Counted from the stretch's first letter, positions 1 to 8,999 are shown. The stretch: 64,000 bases of DNA from Imtechella halotolerans (GCF_028743515.2 NZ_CP117969.2:439001-503000); one strand, 5' to 3'. Translations and numbers: made by a program. The notes: generated by a model not told the origin, from the letters alone.

Positions 1-2
1 GT

Positions 3-92
3 GAAAGTACGGAATTACCTGATAAAGAAATATCTTATAAATTCAAATATATTTCTCCTACTGAATATTTTATTCAATTGAAAATGAAATAG
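3..92 (+). CDS. 3' end of an unidentified gene (partial)
   Basis: An open frame enters from the left edge and runs 29 codons to a TAG at 90-92. It ends in a charged, tyrosine-rich tail. It lies 59 bases upstream of the response regulator on the same strand, so it could be the last gene before that operon or its first member. Too little is left to assign a family. The other two forward frames are broken early, which is why this frame was chosen. Confidence 0.4.
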   Translation, partial: ESTELPDKEISYKFKYISPTEYFIQLKMK

Positions 93-151
93 CTATAGGT
101 CACCAAAAAAAAATGTCTAATTTTAGAATTCTTAAATCTAAAATTGGTTGA

Positions 152-772
152 ATGAAAATTTTACTAGCTGATGATCATTTTTTGGTATTGGATGGTTTAG
201 AAGTGCTTTTATCAACGTTACCTTTTGTTGAAAGTACGACTAGAGCCTTGGATTATTTTTCACTTAGGGAGCAATTAGAAAAGGAAACTTTTGATCTTCT
301 TTTGCTGGATATTCATTTTGGTAAACACGATGGCCGTGAAATTATCCATGAGATTAAAGAGTTGAATTCTAAGATGAAAATTATTGCATTGACTAGTCAT
401 TCAGACTCTGTGACAATTAAATCATCTATAAGTGCTGGATTCGATGGGTATCTATTAAAAATTGATGGGAGAGAAGAGATTGAAAGGGCGTTAAAAGCGG
501 TTTTGAATGATCAAAGGTATATTAGTACTAAAACACAACAGTTTTTTTTTGATTCACAAATAGGCAGAAACAAAATTGAATTGACCGAAAGGGAAAAGGA
601 AATTTTGCAGCTAATTGTACATGAGAAAACAACCAGGGAGATAGCTGATATTCTTAATCTTTCGGAGAAAACTATTGAAACCCATAGAGGAAACATCATG
701 TTAAAACTTGAAGTACACAACATTGCTGGGATGGTAAAAAAAGCAATAATGCAAGGGTTGGTACATCTCTAA
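152..772 (+). CDS. LuxR/NarL-type response regulator
   Basis: A 206-residue two-domain response regulator. The receiver domain (about 1-120) has the acidic pair D7/D8, the phospho-acceptor D53 in the segment LLLLDIHFG, T81 and K103, so the full phosphorylation site is present. The C-terminal LuxR/GerE helix-turn-helix (about 143-200) carries the TEREKEIL and SEKTIETH segments. It should bind DNA as a dimer after phosphorylation by the kinase encoded 11 bases downstream. Having the regulator first and the kinase second suggests one transcript. The regulated genes cannot be told from the sequence. The neighbouring SulP gene converges on the operon and is not an obvious target. Confidence 0.93.
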   Translation: MKILLADDHFLVLDGLEVLLSTLPFVESTTRALDYFSLREQLEKETFDLLLLDIHFGKHDGREIIHEIKELNSKMKIIALTSHSDSVTIKSSISAGFDGYLLKIDGREEIERALKAVLNDQRYISTKTQQFFFDSQIGRNKIELTEREKEILQLIVHEKTTREIADILNLSEKTIETHRGNIMLKLEVHNIAGMVKKAIMQGLVHL

Positions 773-783
773 GAGGAAGAGTT

Positions 784-2679
784 ATGAAAGTAATCATTGC
801 ATTTTGTCTGATTTTGTTTTCAACATTACCACTTCAAGGACAGGGGTATCAGGACCTACTTATGGGTACTCACAAAGAATTGGTGTTAAAAGGCCTTACA
901 TGTTGGTCAGAAGGGGGCGATAATTGTATAGATTACATTACACAAGCCTATAAAACCGCCAAGAATTCGAAGGTTCATTATATGGGTTGTATTGAGGTGG
1001 AATTAGGGAAGTCCTATGCCTATTTAAGTGAGTTTGATTCGGCCCAACATTATCTTGCGTTGGCAGAAAATTCATTAAAAAAAATGGATTATTCAGATGT
1101 TCGAGTGAAAGATCTTGATGCTGAAATTCAAAATAGCAAGGCAATGAATTTTTATTACGTGGGTAAAATTGATTCCGCTATTGTGTATCTCAAAAAGAAT
1201 ATTGAAATCATAGATCAAATAGGAAATAAAAAATCTTCGGCCTTTGCAAAAATTAATCTTGGAAGTATTTATAGCTCAATTAGTGATTTCTCCTCATCCG
1301 CAAGGTATTATTTGAAGGCATACCAGGAGCTTGCGGATCTTAAAACTCTTGACGATAGACGGGTTGCCGTATTAGCTGGTAATTTAGCCAAGGTATATTA
1401 TGAACTTGAAAAGCGTGATTCCTCTATTCATTGGGCAAAAAGGGCAATGCAATTAGGAAAACAAACGAATAATGTAACGGCTCAATTTTTTGGAAATTAT
1501 TTAATGGGGGTTAACCTATCCAGAACTCAAGTAGATTCCTCACTTGTATATTTAGAGCAGGCTTACCATTTTGCTAAACAAAGTGGTAGACCCTCCTATT
1601 TGGGGATGTATTATATTATCAAAGGGATTGTCTTAGGTGAAATGAAAAGATATGTAGAGGCAGAAGAAAACCTATTGAATGGTGTTGAACTATTAAAGGA
1701 ACAGCCGGAAGATGAAGATTATATAAGCGCAATTTACAATTTAGGATTAATAGCAAATAAGAGCGGTAATTATGCGGTTTCATCCCATTATCTTAAAGAA
1801 TATGTCTTGATTAGTGATTCATTAAATGTGGCAAAAAATCAGGAGCTAATTCATGAGTTTCAAACAAAATATGAAACAAAGCAGAAAGAAAATCGGTTGG
1901 CGGCTCAGGAATTAAAAATTCAGAAGCAACAATCAAATCTGTTTCTGGCTATTTTAGGAGGTAGTTTACTAGCATCAATTTTGGGAGGGATTTATCTCTA
2001 TAATCGAAAGTCTCATTCACTCAAGCTAAAACAATTACAACAAGAAAAAGAGAATGCTATATTGAATGCATTTATACGTGGAGAAGAGCGGGAAAGAAAT
2101 CGTATTTCTCATGATTTACATGATGGAGTAGCTGCCATGATAGGTGCCGCAAAAATGACCTTGGAATCGATTCCTCATTTATCGGAAGATAAACAAATGG
2201 AACAATTATCAAAGGTAAAGTCAATATTGGAAAACACGCATGCCGATGTAAGACATATAGCCCATAACCTTCTTCCAACAGTTCTAGAAAAGGAGGGATT
2301 AATAAAGGCTACCGAGCAATTTGCATCGGAAGTAAATGAAACAGGGCTAGTTAGAATATTAGTTAAAGATAAGGGAAGTAATGCGCATGAAATTTCTAGT
2401 CAGTTTCAATTAATGCTCTTTAGAATTATTCAGGAATTGGTCAATAATATTATTAAACATTCACAAGCCCAGAACGCAATGATAACATTTGGTCGGAATA
2501 AAAAAGGATTGATGATTGAAGTGGTAGATGATGGAATTGGATATAATGGGGATATCAATACAGGAAATCAAGGACTTTATGGCATATCGCAACGATTAAA
2601 ATCAATTGGAGGAGATTTTAAAATTATAAGTAAGCGTGAAAAAGGAACACAAGCCATGGTTGAGGTGCAAGTACCATAA
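784..2679 (+). CDS. TPR-containing sensor histidine kinase (HisKA_3 class)
   Basis: A 631-residue kinase with a signal peptide (MKVIIAFCLILFSTLPLQGQ). A periplasmic array of tetratricopeptide repeats covers about residues 30-360. A coiled linker and one membrane segment (about 386-408) follow, then a HisKA_3 dimerisation domain with the motif HDLHDG (His446 is the likely phosphorylated residue). The HATPase domain has an N-box around NN554-555 and a G1 box DDGIG at 582-586. This layout is typical of Bacteroidota kinases paired with LuxR-type regulators, and the partner lies directly upstream. The periplasmic TPRs probably sense a protein or peptide partner rather than a small ligand, but that is inference. 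Confidence 0.9.
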   Translation: MKVIIAFCLILFSTLPLQGQGYQDLLMGTHKELVLKGLTCWSEGGDNCIDYITQAYKTAKNSKVHYMGCIEVELGKSYAYLSEFDSAQHYLALAENSLKKMDYSDVRVKDLDAEIQNSKAMNFYYVGKIDSAIVYLKKNIEIIDQIGNKKSSAFAKINLGSIYSSISDFSSSARYYLKAYQELADLKTLDDRRVAVLAGNLAKVYYELEKRDSSIHWAKRAMQLGKQTNNVTAQFFGNYLMGVNLSRTQVDSSLVYLEQAYHFAKQSGRPSYLGMYYIIKGIVLGEMKRYVEAEENLLNGVELLKEQPEDEDYISAIYNLGLIANKSGNYAVSSHYLKEYVLISDSLNVAKNQELIHEFQTKYETKQKENRLAAQELKIQKQQSNLFLAILGGSLLASILGGIYLYNRKSHSLKLKQLQQEKENAILNAFIRGEERERNRISHDLHDGVAAMIGAAKMTLESIPHLSEDKQMEQLSKVKSILENTHADVRHIAHNLLPTVLEKEGLIKATEQFASEVNETGLVRILVKDKGSNAHEISSQFQLMLFRIIQELVNNIIKHSQAQNAMITFGRNKKGLMIEVVDDGIGYNGDINTGNQGLYGISQRLKSIGGDFKIISKREKGTQAMVEVQVP

Positions 2680-2683
2680 ATAT

Positions 2684-2709
2684 GGTATTTATAAAAAGCT
2701 ATAAATACC
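2684..2709. terminator. AT-rich hairpin between convergent genes
   Basis: The inverted repeat GGTATTTATA / TATAAATACC (2684-2693 and 2700-2709) has a 6-base loop and sits exactly between the ends of the kinase and SulP genes. It is a plausible two-way terminator, but it is AT-rich and lacks a clean T tract. Confidence 0.35.
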
Positions 2710-4217
2710 TAGTATTCCTTTGAAGGTAAAAGGTGAATATTTATCATCTTGTCCGCTTTTATAAGGAGTTTGTGACTTGCTCCTGATACATTGGTGATAT
2801 ATACTTTCTTGCCCACTTTATGGTAACGTTCTGTAAGTTTATTTACCGCTTCGATAGCAGACATATCTACAATGCGACTTTCCTTAAAATCGATTATAAT
2901 TTCTTTAGGATCCTCTGCAATATCAAACTTTTCATTAAACATTTTGATGGATCCGAAAAATAGTGGTCCATATATTTCATAGTGTTTCACACCCTTTTCA
3001 TCTAAGTGTTTTCTAGCTCTAATTCGTTTTGCACTATCCCATGCAAATACCAGCGCAGCAATGACTACACCTACTAGTACTGCCAATGCTAAATCGTCAA
3101 ATAATAAGGTTATAAGCATTACAACTCCCATGATTATAATATCGGAGATAGGGTATTTGTTAAGGATCTTTACACTAACCCATTCAAATGTTCCTATAGA
3201 TACCATGATCATAAGCCCTGTTAGTGCAGCCATAGGTAGCCGTTCTACCAAAGATGCTCCAAACATGATAAACATGAGAAGACCAACAGAGGCTACGATT
3301 CCTGAAAGACGAGCACGAGCTCCATTAGAGATATTTATAAGGCTCTGTCCAATCATGGCACAACCTCCCATTCCTGAAAAAAATCCTGATGTAATATTTG
3401 CAATTCCCTGGGCTACGGCTTCTTTATTTGTTCTTCCTCTGGTTTCTGTTATTTCATCTATAAGTTCGAGTGTTAACAGACTTTCAATGAGTCCTACACT
3501 GGCCACCATAGCTGCGTATGGTAGGATGATAGTGAGAGTTTCCCATGTAAAGGGAATTTCGGGTATATGAAATGGTGGAAAACCTCCTTGAATAGAGGCA
3601 ATATCTCCCACTGTTTTTGTGTCAATTCCAAAGATAAGCACCAGAGCAAACACTACTAGTATGGCCACCAGGGAAGCCGGAATAGCTTTGGTAATTTTTG
3701 GTAGTCCCCAAATAATTAACATAGTAAGTACTACTAATCCTAAAATGATATATAGTGTGCTGCCTGTTAGCCAATTACCAGAGGTGTCCTTAAATTGATC
3801 AAGCTGAGCCATGAATATTATTATTGCCAATCCATTTACAAATCCGTAAACTACAGGTAAAGGAACAAGTCTCATTAATTTTCCAAGCCTCAGTGCACCA
3901 GCCGATATTTGAATAATTCCAGCAAGAATGACTGTAGCAAAGATGTATTCTACTCCATGGGATTTTACTAATGAAACTATTACAATGGCTACAGCTCCTG
4001 TGGCTCCTGAAATCATTCCCGGTCTTCCACCTAAAACAGAAGTTACCAGCCCCATGACAAAAGCAGCATAGAGACCCACCAGTGGGGATAATCCTGCTAT
4101 TAAAGCAAAGGCAACAGCTTCAGGTACCAAAGCAATGGCTACGGTTAATCCTGATAGTATTTCGGTTTTGTAATTTACTTTTTGAGAAAAATCAAATAAT
4201 CGGATGTATTGTTTCAT
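2709..4217 (-). CDS. SulP-family anion transporter with STAS domain
   Basis: A 502-residue inner-membrane transporter of the SulP (SLC26) family. The N-terminal Sulfate_transp domain spans about residues 1-380 with many membrane helices and the family segment GGCAMIGQSLINISNGARAR. A cytoplasmic STAS domain follows (about 400-500). Substrates in this family are sulfate, bicarbonate, chloride or other small anions, and sequence alone does not decide which. An upstream in-frame ATG at 4256 would add 13 residues. I chose the ATG at 4217 because the added residues (MHPQNQQLLLLIT) look non-family and a good promoter box (4254-4261) would otherwise overlap the start codon. The gene is monocistronic and converges on the histidine kinase. 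Confidence 0.9.
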   Translation of the reverse strand: MKQYIRLFDFSQKVNYKTEILSGLTVAIALVPEAVAFALIAGLSPLVGLYAAFVMGLVTSVLGGRPGMISGATGAVAIVIVSLVKSHGVEYIFATVILAGIIQISAGALRLGKLMRLVPLPVVYGFVNGLAIIIFMAQLDQFKDTSGNWLTGSTLYIILGLVVLTMLIIWGLPKITKAIPASLVAILVVFALVLIFGIDTKTVGDIASIQGGFPPFHIPEIPFTWETLTIILPYAAMVASVGLIESLLTLELIDEITETRGRTNKEAVAQGIANITSGFFSGMGGCAMIGQSLINISNGARARLSGIVASVGLLMFIMFGASLVERLPMAALTGLMIMVSIGTFEWVSVKILNKYPISDIIIMGVVMLITLLFDDLALAVLVGVVIAALVFAWDSAKRIRARKHLDEKGVKHYEIYGPLFFGSIKMFNEKFDIAEDPKEIIIDFKESRIVDMSAIEAVNKLTERYHKVGKKVYITNVSGASHKLLIKADKMINIHLLPSKEY

Positions 4218-4253
4218 AGTAATAAGTAGCAAGAGCTGCTGATTTTGAGGGTG

Positions 4254-4284
4254 CAAAACTAAAGAACATAATCATGGCGGACAA
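4254..4284 (-). promoter_or_regulatory. Bacteroidota-type promoter of the SulP gene
   Basis: Read on the minus strand, a -7 box TAGTTTTG (4254-4261) matches TAnnTTTG. A TTG (4282-4284) lies 20 bases upstream at the usual -33 distance. Transcription would start about 30 bases before the chosen ATG at 4217. The call rests on consensus match and position only. Confidence 0.5.
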
Positions 4285-4557
4285 CTTTAACAAAAGTTTA
4301 TTTCATGAAATACGATCCAAACCAACGCACATTAGCCACTACTTTTAAAATGATGTATAGTATGTTTTTAGAAAATTAAAGTGCTAAAAATAAATGGGTT
4401 ATGATATATTAAGCTCGACGTTTGGAATTTATTTGATATAATGACAACTCTTCCCCATTAAAGTTTACTTGAATAGACATAGACTTTTAGCCTCTATAAT
4501 AGATACATCCTATGGTGAATACCATTCATTAGTTAATATTCTACTTATTTTTGCTGT
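4285..4557. other. Intergenic region between divergent SulP and YdjM-like genes
   Basis: No coding frame or strong hairpin is seen. A perfect -7-like box TATTTTTG at 4546-4553 lies only 5 bases before the downstream ATG. If used, it would give a leaderless or near-leaderless transcript. No matching TTG is present at -33, so it is weak. Confidence 0.4.
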
Positions 4558-5553
4558 ATGGATTCGCTTACTCAAATTGTTTTAGGAGCTGCCGTTGGGG
4601 AGGTAGCTTTGGGGAAAAAGGTTGGAAATAAGGCCATGTTGTATGGGGCAATAGCTGGAACTATCCCAGACCTTGATGTCTATATTGGGAAACTATTTGA
4701 TACTGTTACTGCATTAGAAGTACATCGTGGATTTACACATTCTATAGTTTTTGCCCTAATTTTTGGAGGTTTGTTTGGATGGCTTATTTCATTATATGAA
4801 AAACAGGCCAGCTGTTGGCAATGGTCAAAACTTATGTTTCTTGGTTTTTTAACACATGCACTTCTTGACGTTCACACCACATGGGGAACACAACTATTCT
4901 GGCCATTTGATGTGAGATTGGCCTTTAAGAGCATTTTTGTGATTGATCCACTTTACACTTTGCCATTTATGATATTTCTGATCATGGCTATGCTCAAACC
5001 CAAAGGATCCGATAAGAGGAGGAAATATAATGCATTGGGACTCATTGTAAGTAGTTCCTACTTAGTGGTGACATTAGTAATAAAATTAGGAGCCTATTTA
5101 GCATTTACCCATGCTTTAGATGCACAACGGATTGCTTATATAGATATTGATACCAAACCTACAGCATTTAATACCATGCTTTGGTCAGCCAATGTGGATA
5201 CGGAAGATGCGTATTATATAGGGTATTACTCATTTCTGGACACGCAACCTATTACATTTTATAGATATCCTAAAAATCACGAATTGTTGGAATCTTATAA
5301 AGACGATAGGTCAGTTAATAGGCTTATTGCTATTACCCAAGGCTGGTACACCGTATCTAAAGTTGAGGAAACCCTTTTTATAAATGATTTACGCTTTGGG
5401 TTACTTAGTGTAACGCCAGGTTTTCAACAATTTGCCTTTAGCTATAAGTTGCTAGATGTCGGGGGTAGTGTTCAAATAGAAGAGGTGCCAAAAAGCAGAG
5501 AAGATGCTCAAAGACTATTTAAAGCACTTTGGCAAAGGATTCAAGGAAATTAG
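4558..5553 (+). CDS. YdjM/DUF457-family membrane-bound metal-dependent hydrolase
   Basis: A 331-residue membrane protein of the DUF457 (YdjM, often annotated metal-dependent hydrolase) family. The conserved acidic and histidine residues are visible: D38 and D40 in IPDLD, HRGFTHS with H56 and H61, and LTHALLD with H100 and D104. These probably form a metal site facing the membrane. Several hydrophobic segments lie between 25 and 190, and a soluble C-terminal domain follows (about 190-331). The E. coli relative YdjM is LexA-regulated, but the biochemical role of the family is not settled. The gene stands alone and converges on the DUF983 gene. Confidence 0.85.
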   Translation: MDSLTQIVLGAAVGEVALGKKVGNKAMLYGAIAGTIPDLDVYIGKLFDTVTALEVHRGFTHSIVFALIFGGLFGWLISLYEKQASCWQWSKLMFLGFLTHALLDVHTTWGTQLFWPFDVRLAFKSIFVIDPLYTLPFMIFLIMAMLKPKGSDKRRKYNALGLIVSSSYLVVTLVIKLGAYLAFTHALDAQRIAYIDIDTKPTAFNTMLWSANVDTEDAYYIGYYSFLDTQPITFYRYPKNHELLESYKDDRSVNRLIAITQGWYTVSKVEETLFINDLRFGLLSVTPGFQQFAFSYKLLDVGGSVQIEEVPKSREDAQRLFKALWQRIQGN

Positions 5554-5716
5554 TGCAGGATAGTTTGGATTATTCATCACCACTTTAGTGCTGGGCATCA
5601 TTTATATTCTGTCTGCAATCTAAATGTTAAAGAATTAAAGAGATTTCTTGATTTCATAAGATCGGAATGGTTGGTTATCGGACTTAACTCAAAACCAAAC
5701 CAAACCATGTACCATC

Positions 5717-6085
5717 CTACGACAGTTCTTTCTTAGGATCTTTATAGAATAAGTAAATCCAAATGGATCTAGATAGTCTGAAATTTAGTGTACTGGTTGC
5801 TATTGCAATAAGTACTATTAATATAAAAACATGTAGTGGGGACATATCTAGTAGGACCCAAAACAGCACAAAACTAGCAATCATTACAGCGGAAGTAAGC
5901 GAATAGCTTACATACATTGCCCCAAAGAAAAAACCGGTTTCTTTTTCAAACTTGTAATTGCAATTTGGGCATCTTTCATTCATTTTAGGAACTTTGAAAG
6001 CAGGTAGTTTTCCATTACTTTTAAAGATATTACCTTTTTTACATTCCGGACATTTGCAATTTAAAGCGTTCATTACTTTGCTCAT
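5717..6085 (-). CDS. DUF983 family zinc-ribbon membrane protein
   Basis: A 122-residue protein with an N-terminal zinc ribbon made of CPEC (C12, C15) and CPNC (C39, C42). The conserved segment ETGFFFGAMYVSY follows, then two membrane helices (about 55-79 and 84-102). This is the standard DUF983 layout in Bacteroidota, whose function is unknown. It is divergent from the AraC-type gene. The 163 bases before it, up to the YdjM-like gene, hold no recognisable gene. Confidence 0.85.
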   Translation of the reverse strand: MSKVMNALNCKCPECKKGNIFKSNGKLPAFKVPKMNERCPNCNYKFEKETGFFFGAMYVSYSLTSAVMIASFVLFWVLLDMSPLHVFILIVLIAIATSTLNFRLSRSIWIYLFYKDPKKELS

Positions 6086-6176
6086 AGAGGTATTTTTTAT
6101 GGTGCGTAAAATTAATAGAAGAGGCGTGATTTAAAGTTATATTATGTACGCCATTATTTGTACTTTTAGGACATTT

Positions 6177-7052
6177 ATGATAAAGATACCCATTTTACAT
6201 ATAAGTCAATTTAAGGAGTCAACATCGCTCAGTGAGGTGTATGTGAATACCGTTACGGATCATATTCAACTAGATAATCCTCTAATTGCAAAACCACATA
6301 GTCATAATTTTTATTTATGTGTAATGTTCACCCAAGGGAGTGGAGTCCATGAAATCGATTTCAACTCCTATGAAATTAAACCAGGGACTGTTTTTTTTCT
6401 AAGACCGGGTCAAACTCATTTTTGGAAATTTGATACCTCTCCGAAAGGTTATATTTTCTTTCATTCACAAGAGTTTTACGAGATACAGTTTTTAGAACAC
6501 CGCATTCATTCTTTTCCCTTCTTTTACACCTACCAGAATCCTCCGGTACTAAGGATAAATAGTAAAGTTATGGGACGGCTTAACCAAATGTTTGAAGAGG
6601 CCTATACAGAATATAACCAAACTGCTGTAATGAGAGAATTAAAGCTCACCAGTATTATAACAGGAATCTACATTGAATTCACCCGTTTGTATTCTAGTAG
6701 TGAACCTTTAGAAAATTTCCACTCTTCTCATTATTCAAAAATATTGGCCAATTTAGATCGTTTAATTGATACTCATTTTTACAGAGAAAAGCTGCCTAAA
6801 TTTTATGCAGGGGAGTTAAATATTACGGCAAAACACCTCAATAGGGTTGTGAAAAGTACCATCAATAAAACTACAGGACAATTAATTTCGGATCGAATAG
6901 TATTGGAGTCTAAACGACTAATTGTACATAAAAATGTAAATATGGCTGAAATAGCTGATTCTCTGGGTTTTTCAGATTACGCATATTTTTCTAGGTTTTT
7001 TAAATCAAAAACAGGAATTACTCCTATGGAGTTTCGAAAAAACTATATGTGA
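6177..7052 (+). CDS. AraC-family transcriptional regulator
   Basis: A 291-residue regulator with an N-terminal cupin-like sensing domain (segments KPHSHNFYLCVMF and FLRPGQTHFW) and a C-terminal AraC double helix-turn-helix ending in GFSDYAYFSRFFKSKTGITP, the family hallmark. The upstream in-frame ATG at 6144 would add 11 residues (MYAIICTFRTF) unlike the family. The ATG at 6177 gives the usual short basic/hydrophobic start, so it was preferred. The 3' end overlaps the ECF sigma gene on the opposite strand by 10 bases. The effector and targets are unknown. Confidence 0.88.
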   Translation: MIKIPILHISQFKESTSLSEVYVNTVTDHIQLDNPLIAKPHSHNFYLCVMFTQGSGVHEIDFNSYEIKPGTVFFLRPGQTHFWKFDTSPKGYIFFHSQEFYEIQFLEHRIHSFPFFYTYQNPPVLRINSKVMGRLNQMFEEAYTEYNQTAVMRELKLTSIITGIYIEFTRLYSSSEPLENFHSSHYSKILANLDRLIDTHFYREKLPKFYAGELNITAKHLNRVVKSTINKTTGQLISDRIVLESKRLIVHKNVNMAEIADSLGFSDYAYFSRFFKSKTGITPMEFRKNYM

Positions 7053-7639
7053 TTTGAGAAATGTGCTAGGCTATACAATAAGCACACAAAAGCCAATGGC
7101 TCTAATTCTTGTCGTATGTGTTTTAATGCCTTCGTTAGATGATTTTCTACCGTACGTGTTGAGATATTCATCTCTTTTGAAATTTCTTGAATACTTAAAT
7201 TTTCGAAGCGACTCATTTTGAATACTAATTGACACTTCTTTGGTAAAGATTCTACAATTTCATCAATTAAGGCTTTTAAATCATTCACAGCTATTAAATC
7301 TTCAGTAGGGTTTTCATAGTTGATTAATAGATAATTAGCTAAATTAGTGGCATACTCTTTTCTTACTTTTTCTGATCTGATATGATTTAATATCTGATAT
7401 TTGGCCGCTGTAAATAAATATGATTTTAATGAGGTTGTTATTTCTAAAGAGGAACGTTTATTCCAAAGAGATAGAAAAACTTCTTGAACAATTTCTTCAC
7501 TTATAAATAGATCATTTATTCTACTGTTACAATAGTGGAAAATCCCATTACCCAATTCATTATAGATAATTTCAAATGCTCGATCATCATTGTGTTTTAA
7601 TCGGGTAAGAAGTGATTTTTCATCGATCATAAATCTCAA
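7043..7639 (-). CDS. ECF RNA polymerase sigma factor 1
   Basis: A 198-residue ECF sigma factor of the Bacteroidetes expansion type. Region 2 spans about 20-88 (AFEIIYNELGNGIFHY to YLFTAAKYQILNHIR). Region 4 spans about 131-179 with a helix-turn-helix at LSIQEISKEMNISTRTVENH. An extra hydrophobic tail after residue 181 (FVCLLYSLAHF) is seen in some members of the group. It is transcribed away from fecR1, 238 bases from it, so both can share one control region. By analogy with FecI it would be held by FecR1 and released when the STN receptor SusC1 binds its substrate. No promoter copy matching the TGTCAC/GCGTCC motif lies next to it, so its targets probably use a different sequence. Confidence 0.92.
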   Translation of the reverse strand: MRFMIDEKSLLTRLKHNDDRAFEIIYNELGNGIFHYCNSRINDLFISEEIVQEVFLSLWNKRSSLEITTSLKSYLFTAAKYQILNHIRSEKVRKEYATNLANYLLINYENPTEDLIAVNDLKALIDEIVESLPKKCQLVFKMSRFENLSIQEISKEMNISTRTVENHLTKALKHIRQELEPLAFVCLLYSLAHFSNHI

Positions 7640-7877
7640 ATATTAACTTTAAGTAAGTAGAAAGTTATGAGCAAGTTATGTAAAAAAAATAATAATGTGG
7701 CTTTAGTGCATCTCGTGGAATTAAAAAAACTACCTTTTTTTAGGCGCTGAAGCCCCACTAATAAAGGGATTGCATTTTTTTTAAAAATATTGTTATATAA
7801 AAAAATTAGGAAAAAATGTGTGTTATTGTTGAATTAAGTTACTTATTAGTATAGAACTGATAAAATGAGCAGTGAAT

Positions 7878-8837
7878 ATGTCAAAGTTTGAGGATTTAAT
7901 TGAGAAATACCAGAAGGGTCTTTTAGACGAAAGGCAAAGCAAATTGCTTGATGCTTGGTTTGATAATTTAAGTGAGATCGACAATGAAGTAAAATGGCCA
8001 GAATCACGAAAAGAACATGTCAAACTTCAGTTGTTGGCTAAAATAAATAACGACAATCCTAAGAAAAGAATATATCCAATGTATTCTAGGAAATGGGTTT
8101 CTATGGCGGCATCTATAGCTGCACTGATTGTTTCTGTGTTTTTTGTTTGGAACTATACAGCCGCCATTAAATCAAAAAGTGTTATTGAAATGCACAAAAT
8201 ATCCTCTGCTAATATTTCAAAAGTAATTCTGCCAGATGGCAGTATTGTATGGTTAAAGGCATATAGTAAGCTTTCATATCCCGAACAGTTTTCGGATACG
8301 AATAGAGAAGTAAAATTGGAAGGTGAAGCTTTGTTTGAAGTGGCTGAAAACCCTAAAAAACCCTTTGTTATAACTTGTGGAGAGTTAAAAACAACTGTCT
8401 TAGGAACGAGTTTTAATATTAGGGCTAATAGGAAGGATATAGAAGTAAATGTACTGACCGGAAAAGTGGCACTATCTTCTGAGTATTCAGATTCCAATAT
8501 GATTTTATTACCTAATGAAATGGGGGTGTTTGATAAAGGAGATCAAAAAATTACTAAAAAAAGGAGTCCTGAGCAGACTATTCAGTCCATTAAAGCAGGA
8601 ACAAGATATACGATGCAATTCGAAGATGTTCCCATGGAATTGGTAGCTAAAGAGATGGAAAGAAAGTACAATGTTGGAATTGCATTCAAAAACAAAAAAA
8701 TTAACAATTGCCTAATCACTGCAGATTTTTCGGGACAAACTCTTGATATGACCCTTCATATGATAGGTCAAGTACTTGGAGTGTCGTACACGATTGATGA
8801 AAATTTGGTGCTAATTGAAGGTAATGGATGTGAGTAA
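7878..8837 (+). CDS. FecR-family anti-sigma factor 1 (DUF4974)
   Basis: A 319-residue anti-sigma factor. A short cytoplasmic sigma-binding region (1-70) is followed by one membrane helix (about 73-93, WVSMAASIAALIVSVFFVW), a periplasmic FecR domain (about 113-205) and a C-terminal DUF4974 domain (about 247-316) that resembles the STN fold. It would carry the signal from the STN domain of SusC1 to sigma factor 1. An in-frame GTG two codons earlier (7872) is possible, but ATG at 7878 (MSKFEDLIEKYQKG) fits the family. No gene lies between it and susC1 except a 17-codon leader ORF and a terminator. Confidence 0.9.
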   Translation: MSKFEDLIEKYQKGLLDERQSKLLDAWFDNLSEIDNEVKWPESRKEHVKLQLLAKINNDNPKKRIYPMYSRKWVSMAASIAALIVSVFFVWNYTAAIKSKSVIEMHKISSANISKVILPDGSIVWLKAYSKLSYPEQFSDTNREVKLEGEALFEVAENPKKPFVITCGELKTTVLGTSFNIRANRKDIEVNVLTGKVALSSEYSDSNMILLPNEMGVFDKGDQKITKKRSPEQTIQSIKAGTRYTMQFEDVPMELVAKEMERKYNVGIAFKNKKINNCLITADFSGQTLDMTLHMIGQVLGVSYTIDENLVLIEGNGCE

Positions 8838-8856
8838 AAACTAAACTTAATTAAAT

Positions 8857-8910
8857 ATGCTAACGACTATTAATGACCCACCTCCTGAATTAGAAGAACA
8901 GGAGTGCTAG
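8857..8910 (+). CDS. 17-residue leader peptide (putative)
   Basis: The frame ATG to TAG encodes MLTTINDPPPELEEQEC. It starts 19 bases after the fecR1 stop. Its three consecutive proline codons (8878-8886) overlap the first strand of a possible antiterminator, and its stop codon lies directly after the ascending arm of the terminator. That placement is what makes translation believable. There is no homology evidence and no clear Shine-Dalgarno site. Confidence 0.4.
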   Translation: MLTTINDPPPELEEQEC

Positions 8911-8930
8911 GAACACTCCTGTTTTTTTTT
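8881..8930 (+). promoter_or_regulatory. Candidate transcription attenuator before susC1
   Basis: CTCCTG occurs twice (8882-8887 and 8916-8921), and both copies can pair with the single CAGGAG at 8899-8904. Pairing with the first copy gives an antiterminator with an 11-base loop. Pairing with the second gives the terminator. The first copy lies inside the proline codons of the leader ORF, so ribosome position could decide between the two folds. Confidence 0.45.
8899..8930 (+). terminator. Intrinsic terminator between fecR1 and susC1
   Basis: A perfect 8-bp stem CAGGAGTG/CACTCCTG (8899-8906, 8914-8921) with a 7-base loop is followed at once by nine T residues (8922-8930). It would stop most transcripts coming from fecR1 before susC1 unless relieved. 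Confidence 0.8.
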
Positions 8931-8999
8931 CATCCCCTTACTATGGAAATGTGAAAGGGGAAAGTCAAATTCTGAATTAGAAAATAACCTTGTAAAATT

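Noticed and set aside
3061-3570. 169-codon plus-strand frame inside the SulP gene
   Set aside because: It is antisense to a well-conserved transporter and its product is low-complexity Ile/Ser/Thr-rich; it is a shadow frame.
4218-4256. Upstream ATG of the SulP gene
   Set aside because: The extra 13 residues are unlike the family and the start would lie within the -7 box at 4254-4261.
5640-5700. GGTTGGTT / AACCAAACC imperfect inverted repeat between convergent genes
   Set aside because: It has one bulge, a long loop and no T tract; not convincing as a terminator.
7640-7877. Search for a TGTCAC/GCGTCC-like promoter between sigma factor 1 and fecR1
   Set aside because: No match to either box at proper spacing on either strand. 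Only AT-rich sequence and short repeats such as AAGTTATG were seen.
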